Notes: generated by a model not told the origin, from the letters alone. A DNA stretch of 64,000 nt from Pumilibacter intestinalis (GCF_943193005.1 NZ_CALPCH010000005.1:1-64000), one strand, 5' to 3'; numbered from the stretch's first letter, positions 18,464 through 27,817 are shown. A program made the numbers and translations.

Positions 18464-18560
18464 CTCATGTATGGGATTGCTTCGCCCTCCTCGCAATGAC
18501 CGTTTTATCCAAACGGTTTACATGTCATTGCGAGGGCATTTATGCCCGCGGCAATCTCCT
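18464..18560. repeat. Palindromic intergenic repeat pair
   Basis: One copy at 18464-18500 and an inverted copy at 18522-18560 (TCATTGCGAGGGCA .. GCCCGCGGCAATCTC). This is the last copy of this repeat family in the window; none is seen in the mobile region. Confidence 0.7.
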
Positions 18561-18562
18561 GC

Positions 18563-20419
18563 TTAATACCCGTATGAATAACTCAGTCTGCCTATGGGGG
18601 CGCAGTCGCCCGATACGTAGTAGTCGTTGAAATCCTCGGGGTGCTGTAAATTGTCGCACGCCTTGATTTTCAGGTGGCAAGAGTCGGCGGTAACGCCGAG
18701 AACCGAAAGCGGTATCGAATAAACTATCACGTTGCCGTGCACCTTGTATTCGGCTTCGCCCGCGCTCTCCCAACTGTAGCCGCCCTTGCTTTTTTCTATG
18801 CTTGTTTTGCCGCTTGCGCTCGGCGAGCGGTTTATAATAAACTGCCAATCGCCGAACTTTTCGCCCTCTCCGTCGGTGCCGAGCAAAAGAGTCATCCAAT
18901 TTTTATCGGAGCCGTTGTATTCGGTTATTTCTTCGCCCGCCACTTTCACGTATACGTAAAGGTTTTGCGCGTTGTGCACCACCTTAACGTCGGTAATATC
19001 GTTGCGGTTGCTGTTATCTACGTACGCGTGCGCCTCGCCTATCGCGTTTTTGCCGTCGCGGGCAAGAGCGTCGCCCGCAAAGTCGCGGTAATGCGCTTTA
19101 ACTCCCTTCCACTGCGACAGCGCGGAGTCGGCTATGTTTATGTTGAGCTTTTGGTAGGTGTAGTGCTTGGGCTCGGTGAGCTTGTATTTGCGTATGTTGC
19201 GAGTCATTTGGTAGAAAAAGTTATCGCCGCACGCGCCCTTGCTCATCTCCACGTCGCGCCCGTACTCCTCGTTGTACACGTCTACAAATCCCGCGCCGTT
19301 GGGCTGTTTTATCGCCATCCATTCGTTCCAACCGCATAAAAGCACGTTTTCCACCGTTTTGCCCCGCGCCTCGTAATCGAACACCGTTTTCCACTGGCTT
19401 TCGAAATTCTGCCCCTCGGCAAAGTTCTTGTTGAGCCTTTTGGTAGTGTGGTCGTAGCCGCGGCTGCTGTGCGGATGTTGGAAACTGAACGAGCACCGTT
19501 GCGGGTCGTGCTGTGCAACCGACACGCTCATTGCCTTGAGTTCGGGGTGGATTTCCTGCGGATAGTTCCAAGTCATCCACGGAAGCGCGTTTTCGTGCTT
19601 GATTTCGCCCTGCGGCCACTGCGACTCGCGAACGTCGAAACGCTCGTAAATATCTTCGAACACAGAGTATTTGTAGCTCTGTCCGGGGCGTTGGTCGCTC
19701 GCGTTGCGGTTATCTTCGGTTATGGTAACTATCATGGGCGAGCCGTTGGGCGCAAACCAAATATCGTCGTACTTGTCGGTTATGTAAAAATCGTTGTATA
19801 TCTTTTTCGCCGTGTTGCCCGCGTCCGAATTTGTGTAAAACATGGCTTTGGGCACGTTAAAGCCCTGTTCGTGATACTTTAAGAGGGTGTCGAGCACGAG
19901 CGTTGCAACCTCTTTGTAAGTAACCGCGTTTGTCGTGTCGAAACAAAGGTAATCCATGCCCGCCGCGGTTAGAAGCTCTATGTGCCGCGTTACCACCCAC
20001 TCGTCGCGCATGTTGTAGTAGCCGAAAAGCGGTTCGGAACAAAAATGAAACTCGCCCGTTTTTGAAAGCTCGCTGTCGTCGAGCGACTCGACCGCCGCTC
20101 TGCCCTCCTCGGTTTGAAGGAGTTTTTCTATATCGTATATAGCCGTTTGCTGCATGGTGTGCTGCCCGAGCCACAGCGAGTACCATATGCCCACGTATTT
20201 GTTGCCGCTACGGTATCCGTCCGCTTCGGCTATGTATCTGCCGAGCGCGTCCGTGCCCACCGTATTGAGCGCGGTGTACTGCTCGGGCGTGAGCTTTCTT
20301 CTATCGAGCGAACGCTCCACAGTAGCTGTTCCGTCGCCGTCCGACGGTTTTTTGTTGTCGCATGCCGCCATGGTAAAACACATCACCCCCGCAAGTAGTA
20401 TTATTAAAAGTTTTTTCAT
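18563..20419 (-). CDS. Lipoprotein with a GH99/GH71-like barrel and a C-terminal CBM9-like domain (copy B)
   Basis: A 618-residue lipoprotein (lipobox MAAC, Cys20). Residues about 70-410 resemble the barrel of GH99-like endo-acting enzymes: GIWYSLWLGQH, MDYLCFDTTNAV, a GWNEWMA segment and EEYGRDVEMSKG. The C-terminal 180 residues look like a CBM9/DOMON-type sugar-binding domain (SASGKTSIEKSKGGYSWES). It is a tandem paralogue of the next gene (20430-22247), 10 bp away. A surface endo-glycosidase role is inferred from fold resemblance and from the ABC transporter next door. The substrate is unknown. Confidence 0.6.
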   Translation of the reverse strand: MKKLLIILLAGVMCFTMAACDNKKPSDGDGTATVERSLDRRKLTPEQYTALNTVGTDALGRYIAEADGYRSGNKYVGIWYSLWLGQHTMQQTAIYDIEKLLQTEEGRAAVESLDDSELSKTGEFHFCSEPLFGYYNMRDEWVVTRHIELLTAAGMDYLCFDTTNAVTYKEVATLVLDTLLKYHEQGFNVPKAMFYTNSDAGNTAKKIYNDFYITDKYDDIWFAPNGSPMIVTITEDNRNASDQRPGQSYKYSVFEDIYERFDVRESQWPQGEIKHENALPWMTWNYPQEIHPELKAMSVSVAQHDPQRCSFSFQHPHSSRGYDHTTKRLNKNFAEGQNFESQWKTVFDYEARGKTVENVLLCGWNEWMAIKQPNGAGFVDVYNEEYGRDVEMSKGACGDNFFYQMTRNIRKYKLTEPKHYTYQKLNINIADSALSQWKGVKAHYRDFAGDALARDGKNAIGEAHAYVDNSNRNDITDVKVVHNAQNLYVYVKVAGEEITEYNGSDKNWMTLLLGTDGEGEKFGDWQFIINRSPSASGKTSIEKSKGGYSWESAGEAEYKVHGNVIVYSIPLSVLGVTADSCHLKIKACDNLQHPEDFNDYYVSGDCAPIGRLSYSYGY

Positions 20420-20429
20420 ATTCTCCTCC

Positions 20430-22247
20430 TTAGTACCCGTAACTGTACGCGAAGCGGCCTATGGGCGCGCTGTCGCCCGATACGTAGTAATCGGTTATAT
20501 CGTCGTAATGCGTAACGTTGTCCGCCGCCTTTATGCGCACGTAGCAGTTTTCTTCGCTCAATCCAAGCGCGGAAAGCGGTATGCGGTAGAGTATCACGTT
20601 GTTTTGCACCGCGTAATCGGCTTCGCCCGCGCTCGCCCAATCGTAGCCGCCCTTGCTCCGCTCTATGCTCGTTTTGCCGCTTGCGTTCGGCGAGCGGTTA
20701 ATTACGTAGTTAAACCCCGCAAAGGAGTTTTCAACGCCGTCCTCCGTCTTAATAAGCAGGTTCATCCAATTTTTATCCGTGCCGTTGTATTTCGTGATAT
20801 CTTCCGCGGTTTCCACGCGCACGTACAAATTTGCGGAGTCGTGCGTTACGTGAACGCTCACTATATCGTTGCGGTTGCTGTGGTCTACGTAGCGCGTTGT
20901 GCGGAAAGCGTCTTCGAAATCGCGTTCGAGCGCGTCGCCCGCCATATCGCGATATTCGCTCTTTACCTCCGCCCACGCCTCGCGAGAAAAGGAATCGAGA
21001 GCCATGGTATGGGTTCGGTACTCGTAATGCTTTGCCTCGGTGTACTTATACTTGCGGGTGTTGGTAAGAGTTTGAATTACAAAGTTGTCTTCGTAGCCGC
21101 CCTTCATGGGCTCTATATCGCGCGAATACTCCTCGCTGAACGTATCTACGAAAAACGCGTCGTTGCCGTCGTCCAACTTTTGAGCCATCCACTCGTTAAA
21201 GCCCGTAAGCAACACTTGATTTACGTACTTGCCTTTGCCGCTTGCGTTATTCTCGTGCACCGTTTTCCACTGCCCTTCGTAGTTTGTGCCCAAACTCGAA
21301 TTTGCCGTATAGTTGCGCAGTTTATTCCAATCGTAGCCGCGCCCGTAGTTGGTGCGCTTGCCGTAGCTCATCTTCGCGCCGGGGTGCTGTGCGAGCGACA
21401 CGCTCATCATGCCGTTGTAGTTCTTTTGCGGATAGCACCAATTCATCCAGGGAAAGCCCGTTTCCAAATTTTCGGGCGTGGTGGTGTCGGGCCACTGCGA
21501 CTCGCGGAAATCGAAAAACTCGGTGCGCAACTCCTCGTAAAGCGCGGGATTGCTGCAAGTTATCGCGCTTACGCCTATTATGAGCGGCTTGCCGTTGGGC
21601 GCGTACCACAGTTCTTTGTACCGCTCGGACTCGTAATACTTAGAGTACAGTTTGAGTATCATGTTGCCCGAGCCGGTGTTTGTGTAAAACGTAACTTTGG
21701 GCACTTTGAAACCCTGCAAGCGGTACTTTTCGAGTATTTCGAAAATTTTATCCGCCTCTTTATCATAGGCTACGCTGTTGGTGTAGTCGTACACCAAAAA
21801 GTCTATATCCATAGCCATCATAAGCTCTATGTGACGAGTTATCACCCACGGGTCGTCGGAGCAGTAATAGCCGTAGAGCGGTTCGCCCCACCAATGGAAC
21901 GCCTTCTTGTTTACCTCGAGGTAATCGGGCCCGAGGTAGTCGGGGTTCTCTTTGAGTATTTCGGTTATATCGAGCACCTGCCCCGCCGTTTCGTGCGCGC
22001 CGTGCCACGTGTGATAAAACACGCCCACGTCGTTGCCGTTGTATAAGTCGCCCGCCGCCGCTTCCCTGCCCTCGCGGTCGGTTGCCGTAAGGTTCGCGCG
22101 GGTATACTCGAACGCGTCGAGGTTGCGCTCGTCGGCTACGCGCGTTATAATCGGCGTTTGCGGGTCGTCGGTTTTGCACGCGTTTGCAAACGCGAACGTA
22201 AACGCCATTGTCGCGGCAAGTATTATTACGGATATTTTTTTGCGCAT
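20430..22247 (-). CDS. Lipoprotein with a GH99/GH71-like barrel and a C-terminal CBM9-like domain (copy A)
   Basis: A 605-residue lipoprotein (Cys24). It has the same plan as copy B: VGVFYHTWHG at 74-83, a barrel strand MDIDFLVYDYTNS (146-158), the GFNEWMA motif (349-355, matching the NEW element of GH99-like enzymes), then EEYSRDIEPMKGG. It ends in a CBM9-like domain with NASGKTSIERSKGGYDW. The two copies share motifs throughout but differ enough to suggest distinct specificities. It lies between the permease genes and copy B, in one operon. Confidence 0.6.
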   Translation of the reverse strand: MRKKISVIILAATMAFTFAFANACKTDDPQTPIITRVADERNLDAFEYTRANLTATDREGREAAAGDLYNGNDVGVFYHTWHGAHETAGQVLDITEILKENPDYLGPDYLEVNKKAFHWWGEPLYGYYCSDDPWVITRHIELMMAMDIDFLVYDYTNSVAYDKEADKIFEILEKYRLQGFKVPKVTFYTNTGSGNMILKLYSKYYESERYKELWYAPNGKPLIIGVSAITCSNPALYEELRTEFFDFRESQWPDTTTPENLETGFPWMNWCYPQKNYNGMMSVSLAQHPGAKMSYGKRTNYGRGYDWNKLRNYTANSSLGTNYEGQWKTVHENNASGKGKYVNQVLLTGFNEWMAQKLDDGNDAFFVDTFSEEYSRDIEPMKGGYEDNFVIQTLTNTRKYKYTEAKHYEYRTHTMALDSFSREAWAEVKSEYRDMAGDALERDFEDAFRTTRYVDHSNRNDIVSVHVTHDSANLYVRVETAEDITKYNGTDKNWMNLLIKTEDGVENSFAGFNYVINRSPNASGKTSIERSKGGYDWASAGEADYAVQNNVILYRIPLSALGLSEENCYVRIKAADNVTHYDDITDYYVSGDSAPIGRFAYSYGY

Positions 22248-22260
22248 GGATATCTCCTTT

Positions 22261-23160
22261 TTAACCTTTGAGTCCGCCCATGGTTACGCCCTCTATGAGC
22301 TGCCGTTGGAAAATGCCGAACAGTATCGTGGGTATCACCGACATAAACACCGCGCCCGCCATAAGCACGTTTATCTTAGTGCCCGACGAGTTGTCGGTAA
22401 TGAAATTGTAGAGTATAAGCGCAAGCGTTTTGGGCGAGTCCGCCGCGGTGAGATACACCAAAGGTCCGTAATAGTCGCCCCAATACGCGAGAAACACCTG
22501 CACCATTACGTACACCAAAACGGGCTTGCAAAGCGGCAACACTATGCGCATATATCGCGTGAATGCGTTCGCGCCGTCTATCTTTGCCGCGTTCTCGAGC
22601 TCGGCGGGTATGCCGCGCATGAACTGCACTATCAGGAATATGTACACCGCGCCGCCGCCGAACAGGTTGGGAACGGTAAAGGGCAGTACTGTATTGAGAA
22701 AGCCTATCTTGCTGAAAATTATGTACAGCGGCAACTGCGTTACGGCCGCGGGTAACATCATAGTGCCAAGCATTATGGCGAACATCGCGCTCCTGCCCTT
22801 CCATTTGAGCTTTGCGAACGAGTAGCCGATAAGCGTTGCCGAAAAGGGCACCGCCACAAGGTTAAACAGGATTATAATCATAGTCCAAATAAAACCTTTG
22901 GCGTATCCGCCCGTATCGAACACGGTAACGTAGTTTATAAATTGCGGGGTTTTGGGGAAATAGCTTCCGTACGGGCTGTCTACCTCCTCGGCGGTCATAA
23001 GACTTTTGAGTATCATGTGAAGATACGGGAACAGCAATATCGCGGCTATAACTATCATGAGCGCGTATATCGCCGCCTGCAAACATCTCTTTTTTACGCG
23101 GGCGCGTTTTCTCTGCGCCTCGAGGCGGTCAAGCTCGCTCGAATTTGCGGTGAATGTCAT
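22261..23160 (-). CDS. Carbohydrate ABC transporter permease (MalG-type)
   Basis: A 299-residue integral membrane subunit with six predicted helices. The cytoplasmic EAA loop, which docks the ATPase, is ELENAAKIDGANAFTRYMRI (about 205-224). The N-terminal LDRLEAQRKRARVKKR stretch is cytoplasmic. Family: binding-protein-dependent transport system, sugar importers of the CUT1 class. It partners with the permease at 23167-24144 and the binding protein at 24161-25600. No ATPase gene is present, so a shared MsmK/UgpC-like ATPase encoded elsewhere is likely. Confidence 0.9.
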   Translation of the reverse strand: MTFTANSSELDRLEAQRKRARVKKRCLQAAIYALMIVIAAILLFPYLHMILKSLMTAEEVDSPYGSYFPKTPQFINYVTVFDTGGYAKGFIWTMIIILFNLVAVPFSATLIGYSFAKLKWKGRSAMFAIMLGTMMLPAAVTQLPLYIIFSKIGFLNTVLPFTVPNLFGGGAVYIFLIVQFMRGIPAELENAAKIDGANAFTRYMRIVLPLCKPVLVYVMVQVFLAYWGDYYGPLVYLTAADSPKTLALILYNFITDNSSGTKINVLMAGAVFMSVIPTILFGIFQRQLIEGVTMGGLKG

Positions 23161-23166
23161 CTTCGC

Positions 23167-24144
23167 TCAGCCCTCCTCTCCGTAAAACACCCATTTGCTC
23201 GTTTTGAACAGCACGGCGGTTATCGCGCCTATCACGGCAAGCATAAACCAAGCGAGCGCGGCGGCGTATCCGCGAGCGGCGGGAATTTTGAACGACGTGT
23301 TGTAAATCTTAACGCCGAGCATATACAGCGACTGCCCGTCGCTTCCCCGTCCCGGCAGAGGTCCGCCCGAGTACATGAGCGTGCCCGTATACTGAATAGA
23401 ACCTATAACCGACATTATGAGGTTATAAAATATCATGGGCGTAGACATGGGAATGGTGATGAGCAAAAATTTCTTTACCCTGCCCGCGCCCTCTATATCC
23501 GCGGCTTCGTACAATCCCTTGTCGATATTCTTAAACGCAGAGAGCCACAGGAGCATGCCGCCGCCCGCGCCCCACAGGTTGATGAAAAACAGCGAGGCTA
23601 TCGCGCTCGGTCCCTCGCCCGCAAACCACCGCGACGGACTCATGCCGAACAGCACGAGCACTTTGTTGAGTATGCCCTGCGTGGCGGGATTAGCGGTAAA
23701 GCGCATGAGGTCGGACCACAGCAGCGCGGAGGCTACTGCGGGTATCATGCAAGGCAGATAGTAGAGTATGCGGAATACCTTTACGCCCTTTACCATGCTG
23801 TTGTTTACGAGCGCGGCGAGCATATAAGAAACCACAAGCCCGAGCGGCACGCTCACAACCACGTAATAAAAGGTGTTTAAGAGCACTATGCCCATTTCGC
23901 GGCTGTCTACGGTGAACATTCTTATATAGTTGTCGAAGCCGCGCCATTGCCATATGTTTATGCAGTTGGTGCTCCAAAGCGAAATATACAGCGAATAGCC
24001 CACGGGTATGAGAGTAAACACAAGCAGTCCCACGGTGAGCGGCATGTTAAACAGCCAGCCCGTGTAATTGTCTTTGAGGAACTTGCGCACCCCGTCTTTC
24101 TTTTTTGCGAGAAGCCGTCCGCTTCCCGTTCGCGTATCGTTCAT
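23167..24144 (-). CDS. Carbohydrate ABC transporter permease (MalF/UgpA-type)
   Basis: A 325-residue permease with a basic N-terminus (ARLLAKKKDG type) and six or more membrane helices. The EAA loop is GLYEAADIEGAGRVKKFLLI (about 229-248). It pairs with the MalG-type protein six bases downstream. The CUT1 class usually imports oligosaccharides, which fits intracellular GH78 and SGNH enzymes encoded in the same train. Confidence 0.9.
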   Translation of the reverse strand: MNDTRTGSGRLLAKKKDGVRKFLKDNYTGWLFNMPLTVGLLVFTLIPVGYSLYISLWSTNCINIWQWRGFDNYIRMFTVDSREMGIVLLNTFYYVVVSVPLGLVVSYMLAALVNNSMVKGVKVFRILYYLPCMIPAVASALLWSDLMRFTANPATQGILNKVLVLFGMSPSRWFAGEGPSAIASLFFINLWGAGGGMLLWLSAFKNIDKGLYEAADIEGAGRVKKFLLITIPMSTPMIFYNLIMSVIGSIQYTGTLMYSGGPLPGRGSDGQSLYMLGVKIYNTSFKIPAARGYAAALAWFMLAVIGAITAVLFKTSKWVFYGEEG

Positions 24145-24160
24145 CTGCTCTCCGTACTTT

Positions 24161-25600
24161 TTAATACTCTATCATTGCGTCGCGTATATCTCTTACAGCC
24201 GTGTTTATTATGGCGTTTAAGTCGGTGTTCTTTTGCCCATTGCTCGCGTCGGTGAAAAGCTGTTTCACGGCGCGTTCCATGCCCGCTTTCGCCGAGTATA
24301 TAGTGCGCTCGAAGAAATTGGTTGCGAGTTTGTATTCCGAGCCGAATGTGTAAGCCGCAAGGTTGAGCGAGCTGTATTTTTGACCCCAGTTCGCTATCGC
24401 GGGGTCGGAAAGGTCTTTGCGGATAGAGGCGAGGTTAAGCCCGTTGAGAGCCATTCTCTGCTGTCCGTACTCGCTGAGCATAAAGCTCAAGAACGCCCAG
24501 GCAAGGTCTTGTTGCTCGCTCTTCGCGTTTATGGAGTATCCCGCAACGCCCGCGCCTATCTTGGGCGAGTCGTTGTCTTTAATGAGCGGGAAAGAAACGA
24601 GGTCCATTTTGTTTTTGAGCGCAAGCCTGTCGGCGTAGAGCGAAACCGAAGCCGACTGAAAGAGCATCGCGCTGTGCCCGTCGTCGAACGAGCCGGTAGT
24701 AGCCACGGTGGAGTCGTTTATGTATCTTTTATCCACCATTTCTTTTATCATGTTCAGGCAGGTGCGCGTAGCTTCGCTGTCTATGATTATTTCGCCGCTT
24801 TGGTTCAACACGTCGCCGCCGTAAGACACAAGCATGGGATAGCACACGCTCAGCCACGACGTAAGGTTTGCGTCTATCACGTAGTCGTTTTGTTTGCCGT
24901 TTTTGTCCATGTAGTCGCGGACTTTGGCGCACACCTCCATAAAGTCAGTCCACGACCAGCCGTTGACAACCTTGCTCATATCCACTTTCGCGGCGTTAAG
25001 TATTTCGGTGTTTATAAAGGTTACAACGGTGTCGCAACTGCGCGGCGCAACGTAGCACTTTTCGCTCGCCGTAGCCATATCGAAAAACTCGGTGTAAAAA
25101 TCTTCGGAGTAGTCGAACGCTTGGGGCTCACCGTCGCCGTTAAGATATGCGGGAAGCGTTTCCGCCTTTTCGCTCGCGGCGAAAAAGGGCTTTAAGTTGA
25201 GATACGTTCCCGAGTCTATCATATCGTAAAACGCGGGCGAGTTGTTCCACACTATATCGCCGAGAGTGCCCGCGAGCTGATTTTGCGCAACCTCGTTGGC
25301 GTAGTTGTCTACCGATATGTAGCTTATGTTTACGTCCACGTTGGGAAAGAGCGTTTTGAAAGTTATTACGTCCTCGTCGACGCTCTCAATTAGGCACTCT
25401 ATCATGCTCGTTTCGTTCTTGTTGCCGCCCGGCACCATTATCTCGAGCTCTCCGTGCACGTTCTTGTTGATATTTACGGTTATCGAGTCGGGGTCTTTAT
25501 CGACGGGCGGGTCTACCGGCGTTGTTTCGCAAGCGGCGAACGCAAACAGCGAAAGGCACAACACCGCCGAAAGCACAAACGTAGCAATTCTCTTTTTCAT
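24161..25600 (-). CDS. Extracellular solute-binding lipoprotein (family 1) for a sugar ABC transporter
   Basis: A 479-residue lipoprotein with lipobox FAAC (Cys24). It shows the two-lobe pattern of family 1 binding proteins: LAGTLGDIVWNNSPAFYDMIDSG near 110-132, a ligand-facing WSWTDF segment, then AGVAGYSINAKSEQQDLAWAFLSFML (the usual hinge and C-terminal lobe). It delivers oligosaccharides to the two permeases encoded just downstream (16-bp gap). Confidence 0.9.
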   Translation of the reverse strand: MKKRIATFVLSAVLCLSLFAFAACETTPVDPPVDKDPDSITVNINKNVHGELEIMVPGGNKNETSMIECLIESVDEDVITFKTLFPNVDVNISYISVDNYANEVAQNQLAGTLGDIVWNNSPAFYDMIDSGTYLNLKPFFAASEKAETLPAYLNGDGEPQAFDYSEDFYTEFFDMATASEKCYVAPRSCDTVVTFINTEILNAAKVDMSKVVNGWSWTDFMEVCAKVRDYMDKNGKQNDYVIDANLTSWLSVCYPMLVSYGGDVLNQSGEIIIDSEATRTCLNMIKEMVDKRYINDSTVATTGSFDDGHSAMLFQSASVSLYADRLALKNKMDLVSFPLIKDNDSPKIGAGVAGYSINAKSEQQDLAWAFLSFMLSEYGQQRMALNGLNLASIRKDLSDPAIANWGQKYSSLNLAAYTFGSEYKLATNFFERTIYSAKAGMERAVKQLFTDASNGQKNTDLNAIINTAVRDIRDAMIEY

Positions 25601-25614
25601 TTTTTCACCTCTGT

Positions 25615-26835
25615 TTAATATTCGATAAGCGCGGACAGTATGTTCATGGTATACAGTCTGCTGCTGTAATCGTTTACGTGATTTATGCCGTTGCCCGTTA
25701 CGTCTACGTACTTTTTGGCGTTAAGCAAAGTAAGCCCCGGATTATACATATCGAGAGTGTACGAGCGGCAGTCTTTTTTGGCGGCAAGGTCGTCAAGCTT
25801 TCTCCAATACTGCGAAAACAGTTTGGAGTCGTAGCTCACGGGATTTGCGGGAAAGGCTTTAATGAGCATAAACTCGCAATCGGGCAGTTCCGCCAACACG
25901 CCCGAAACTATGGCTTCCATGTTGTCGTAATACGAGCCCGCGGTTACGCTCGCACCGTTGTCGTTTATACCGAAATGTATCATTACCATATCGGGTTCGG
26001 CGGCTATTATCTTGTTTACCTGAGACGCCGCCGCGCCCCAATCCGATTTCATTCCGCCCACAGCCAAGTTTTCCGCAGTTACGTTGCCGTCGTATTTGCG
26101 CTCAAGTCCGTCGGCAACCTGCGTTACCCAATTATCCATAAACGGCGCGTGGTTGAAATGCCCGCTCGACGAGCACCCCTCGGCAACGCTGTCGCCTATC
26201 GCCGCGAGTTTCACGTCGTCGCCCGCTTTGAGCTTTGCTTTGAGTTTGGGAAAGCCCGACTTTGCGTAAGAGGCGAATTCTTCGGTTTTCAGGTCGGATA
26301 CGTCGTAAACGTAACTGACCGAAATCTGATGCCCGTAGAAAAGCGGGCTTTCGGTATATATCGCGCTTCCCATTCGCACGTAGTCGGTGAGCACGTTTTC
26401 CACTTTGGAAACCTCGCGAAACGGCTCGGGGATATCGTTGCCCTTTAAGTTCTCGGCGGTGAGAAAAGGAAGCGCCGACCCCTTTTTTGCCGTTATCACG
26501 TTGCCCGTAACCGTAAAGTCGGAAGCGGAATATTCTTTTTCCCAAGTGTAATCGCGCACCGAAAGAATTTTTACGGGCGCATACTGCAACTTGCCGCTTA
26601 TCGCGCCTTTGTCCTCAACGAGCAACACCGTTTCGTTGTAAATCACGTTGCCCTTGAAATACGGCGCGGTCATTTCGTCGAAATCGAATTTGTATTCTGC
26701 TTGCTCGGGCTCTACGTAGAGCGGAAACTGCGACAAGTCGGGCTCGGTCTTGCCGCCGTTCTGCGAAGAATTATCGCAAGCAAAGCAACACGCGGTCATA
26801 ACAATCGCAAATAAGCACGAGAGTATCTTCTTCAT
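25615..26835 (-). CDS. SGNH/GDSL-family hydrolase, lipoprotein form
   Basis: A 406-residue exported relative of the protein at 10008-11087. The signal peptide ends in CCFAC (lipobox). An N-terminal beta domain precedes the SGNH domain with GDSVAEGCSSSG (nucleophile Ser), AVGGMKSDWG, HFGINDNG and NGINHVND. First gene of the operon, directly after promoter 26871-26899, with GGAGGGG before its ATG. Likely removes acetyl or similar groups from the polymer at the cell surface before import. Confidence 0.82.
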   Translation of the reverse strand: MKKILSCLFAIVMTACCFACDNSSQNGGKTEPDLSQFPLYVEPEQAEYKFDFDEMTAPYFKGNVIYNETVLLVEDKGAISGKLQYAPVKILSVRDYTWEKEYSASDFTVTGNVITAKKGSALPFLTAENLKGNDIPEPFREVSKVENVLTDYVRMGSAIYTESPLFYGHQISVSYVYDVSDLKTEEFASYAKSGFPKLKAKLKAGDDVKLAAIGDSVAEGCSSSGHFNHAPFMDNWVTQVADGLERKYDGNVTAENLAVGGMKSDWGAAASQVNKIIAAEPDMVMIHFGINDNGASVTAGSYYDNMEAIVSGVLAELPDCEFMLIKAFPANPVSYDSKLFSQYWRKLDDLAAKKDCRSYTLDMYNPGLTLLNAKKYVDVTGNGINHVNDYSSRLYTMNILSALIEY

Positions 26836-26870
26836 TTTGCCCCTCCGAAAAAGTTTATCTTTTCAAACTC

Positions 26871-26899
26871 ATTATAAATCCATTTTCTTTGTTTTACAA
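26871..26899 (-). promoter_or_regulatory. Main promoter of the glycan-utilisation operon
   Basis: TTGTAA (26894-26899) and TATAAT (26871-26876) are 17 bp apart on the minus strand, about 35 bp before the first gene. It is divergent from the AraC promoter 50 bp away, the usual layout for AraC-type control. Confidence 0.75.
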
Positions 26900-26949
26900 T
26901 GGCAAAAGCACGGATTTTATTGCACTTTTTACAGTTTATTTGCACGCGC

Positions 26950-26979
26950 TTGACATATCGCGCCGTATTGTGCGATAAT
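26950..26979 (+). promoter_or_regulatory. Promoter of the AraC-family regulator
   Basis: TTGACA (26950-26955) and GATAAT (26974-26979) lie 18 bp apart. The -10 ends 6 nt before the ATG at 26986, so the transcript should begin at or next to the start codon. Confidence 0.7.
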
Positions 26980-26985
26980 ACCGCT

Positions 26986-27774
26986 ATGGCTAACCCATTT
27001 CTTACCACGAATTTGCGGCTCACCGAAACCGACTACACCACAATCGGCAACAATTGGAGCTATCTCGCAACCTATTTTCCTTATTACCGCATATATTACA
27101 TAACAAGCGGCAGTGCGAAGATGTTTTTGTTCGACGAAACCTTGGAGCTAAAGCCGCGTCATTTATACTTTATTCCCGCCTACTCCATTACGGGCGCGGA
27201 GTGCAACGACTCCATGTCGCACTACTGGATGCACTTTAATCTCGATGCCACCACCGCGAGTTATCTCACCATATACAAGCCGCTGCATTGTCTGCCCGCC
27301 TCGCAAGAAGACGAAACGGTCTTTCGGCTTATAAAAGAAAATTTCGAAAAATCCGACAACGGCAACGACTCGCCGCGCACACTCGCGTGCGTAAGTCTTG
27401 CCAAATACCTGTTTTCCAAATTTTTGCCGAGCGAAAGCATTTCAGCCGAAGCCGCAAACTTTTTGCCCGTACTCGAATACATAGACGGACACCTAACCGA
27501 AAAGATAACCAACGCGCAACTGAGCGACATTATGTGCCTTAACGAAACGTATTTTTCAAACGTGTTTTCCAAGCAGTTCGGCGTTTCGCCCAAGCAATAC
27601 GTTTTGCAAAAGCGGATAGGCGCGGCGGCAAACATGCTTATAGAAACCGACAAAACGGTAAAAGAAATAGCGTTTCGCTTCGGATACGAAAATGAAATGT
27701 ATTTCAACCGCATGTTTCGAAAGCTCGCGGGCACACCGCCGGGAGAATATCGCCGCCGCTTTCGAAGCAAATAG
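26986..27774 (+). CDS. AraC-family transcriptional regulator
   Basis: 262 residues from the ATG at 26986. A longer frame from 26899 would overlap the -35 of the divergent operon promoter and contain this gene's own promoter, so it is rejected. The N-terminal part (about 1-140) is a cupin-like sugar-sensing domain (KPRHLYFIPAYSITG). The C-terminal 100 residues carry two helix-turn-helix motifs (AQLSDIMCLNETYFSNVF and VKEIAFRFGYENEMYFNRMF). It probably activates the divergent operon in response to a breakdown product. No ribosome binding site fits, suggesting leaderless translation. Confidence 0.88.
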   Translation: MANPFLTTNLRLTETDYTTIGNNWSYLATYFPYYRIYYITSGSAKMFLFDETLELKPRHLYFIPAYSITGAECNDSMSHYWMHFNLDATTASYLTIYKPLHCLPASQEDETVFRLIKENFEKSDNGNDSPRTLACVSLAKYLFSKFLPSESISAEAANFLPVLEYIDGHLTEKITNAQLSDIMCLNETYFSNVFSKQFGVSPKQYVLQKRIGAAANMLIETDKTVKEIAFRFGYENEMYFNRMFRKLAGTPPGEYRRRFRSK

Positions 27775-27817
27775 ACCGTAACCTGTAATTTATACACTAA
27801 AATCTAAAATTTTTACA

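Noticed and set aside
20154-22046. 630-codon open frame on the plus strand opposite the GH99-like lipoproteins
   Set aside because: It spans two genes on the other strand, lacks any recognisable domain and crosses their intergenic gap without a start signal.
26899-26985. Longer AraC product starting at the ATG at 26899
   Set aside because: That stretch contains the gene's own consensus-like promoter and overlaps the -35 of the divergent promoter.
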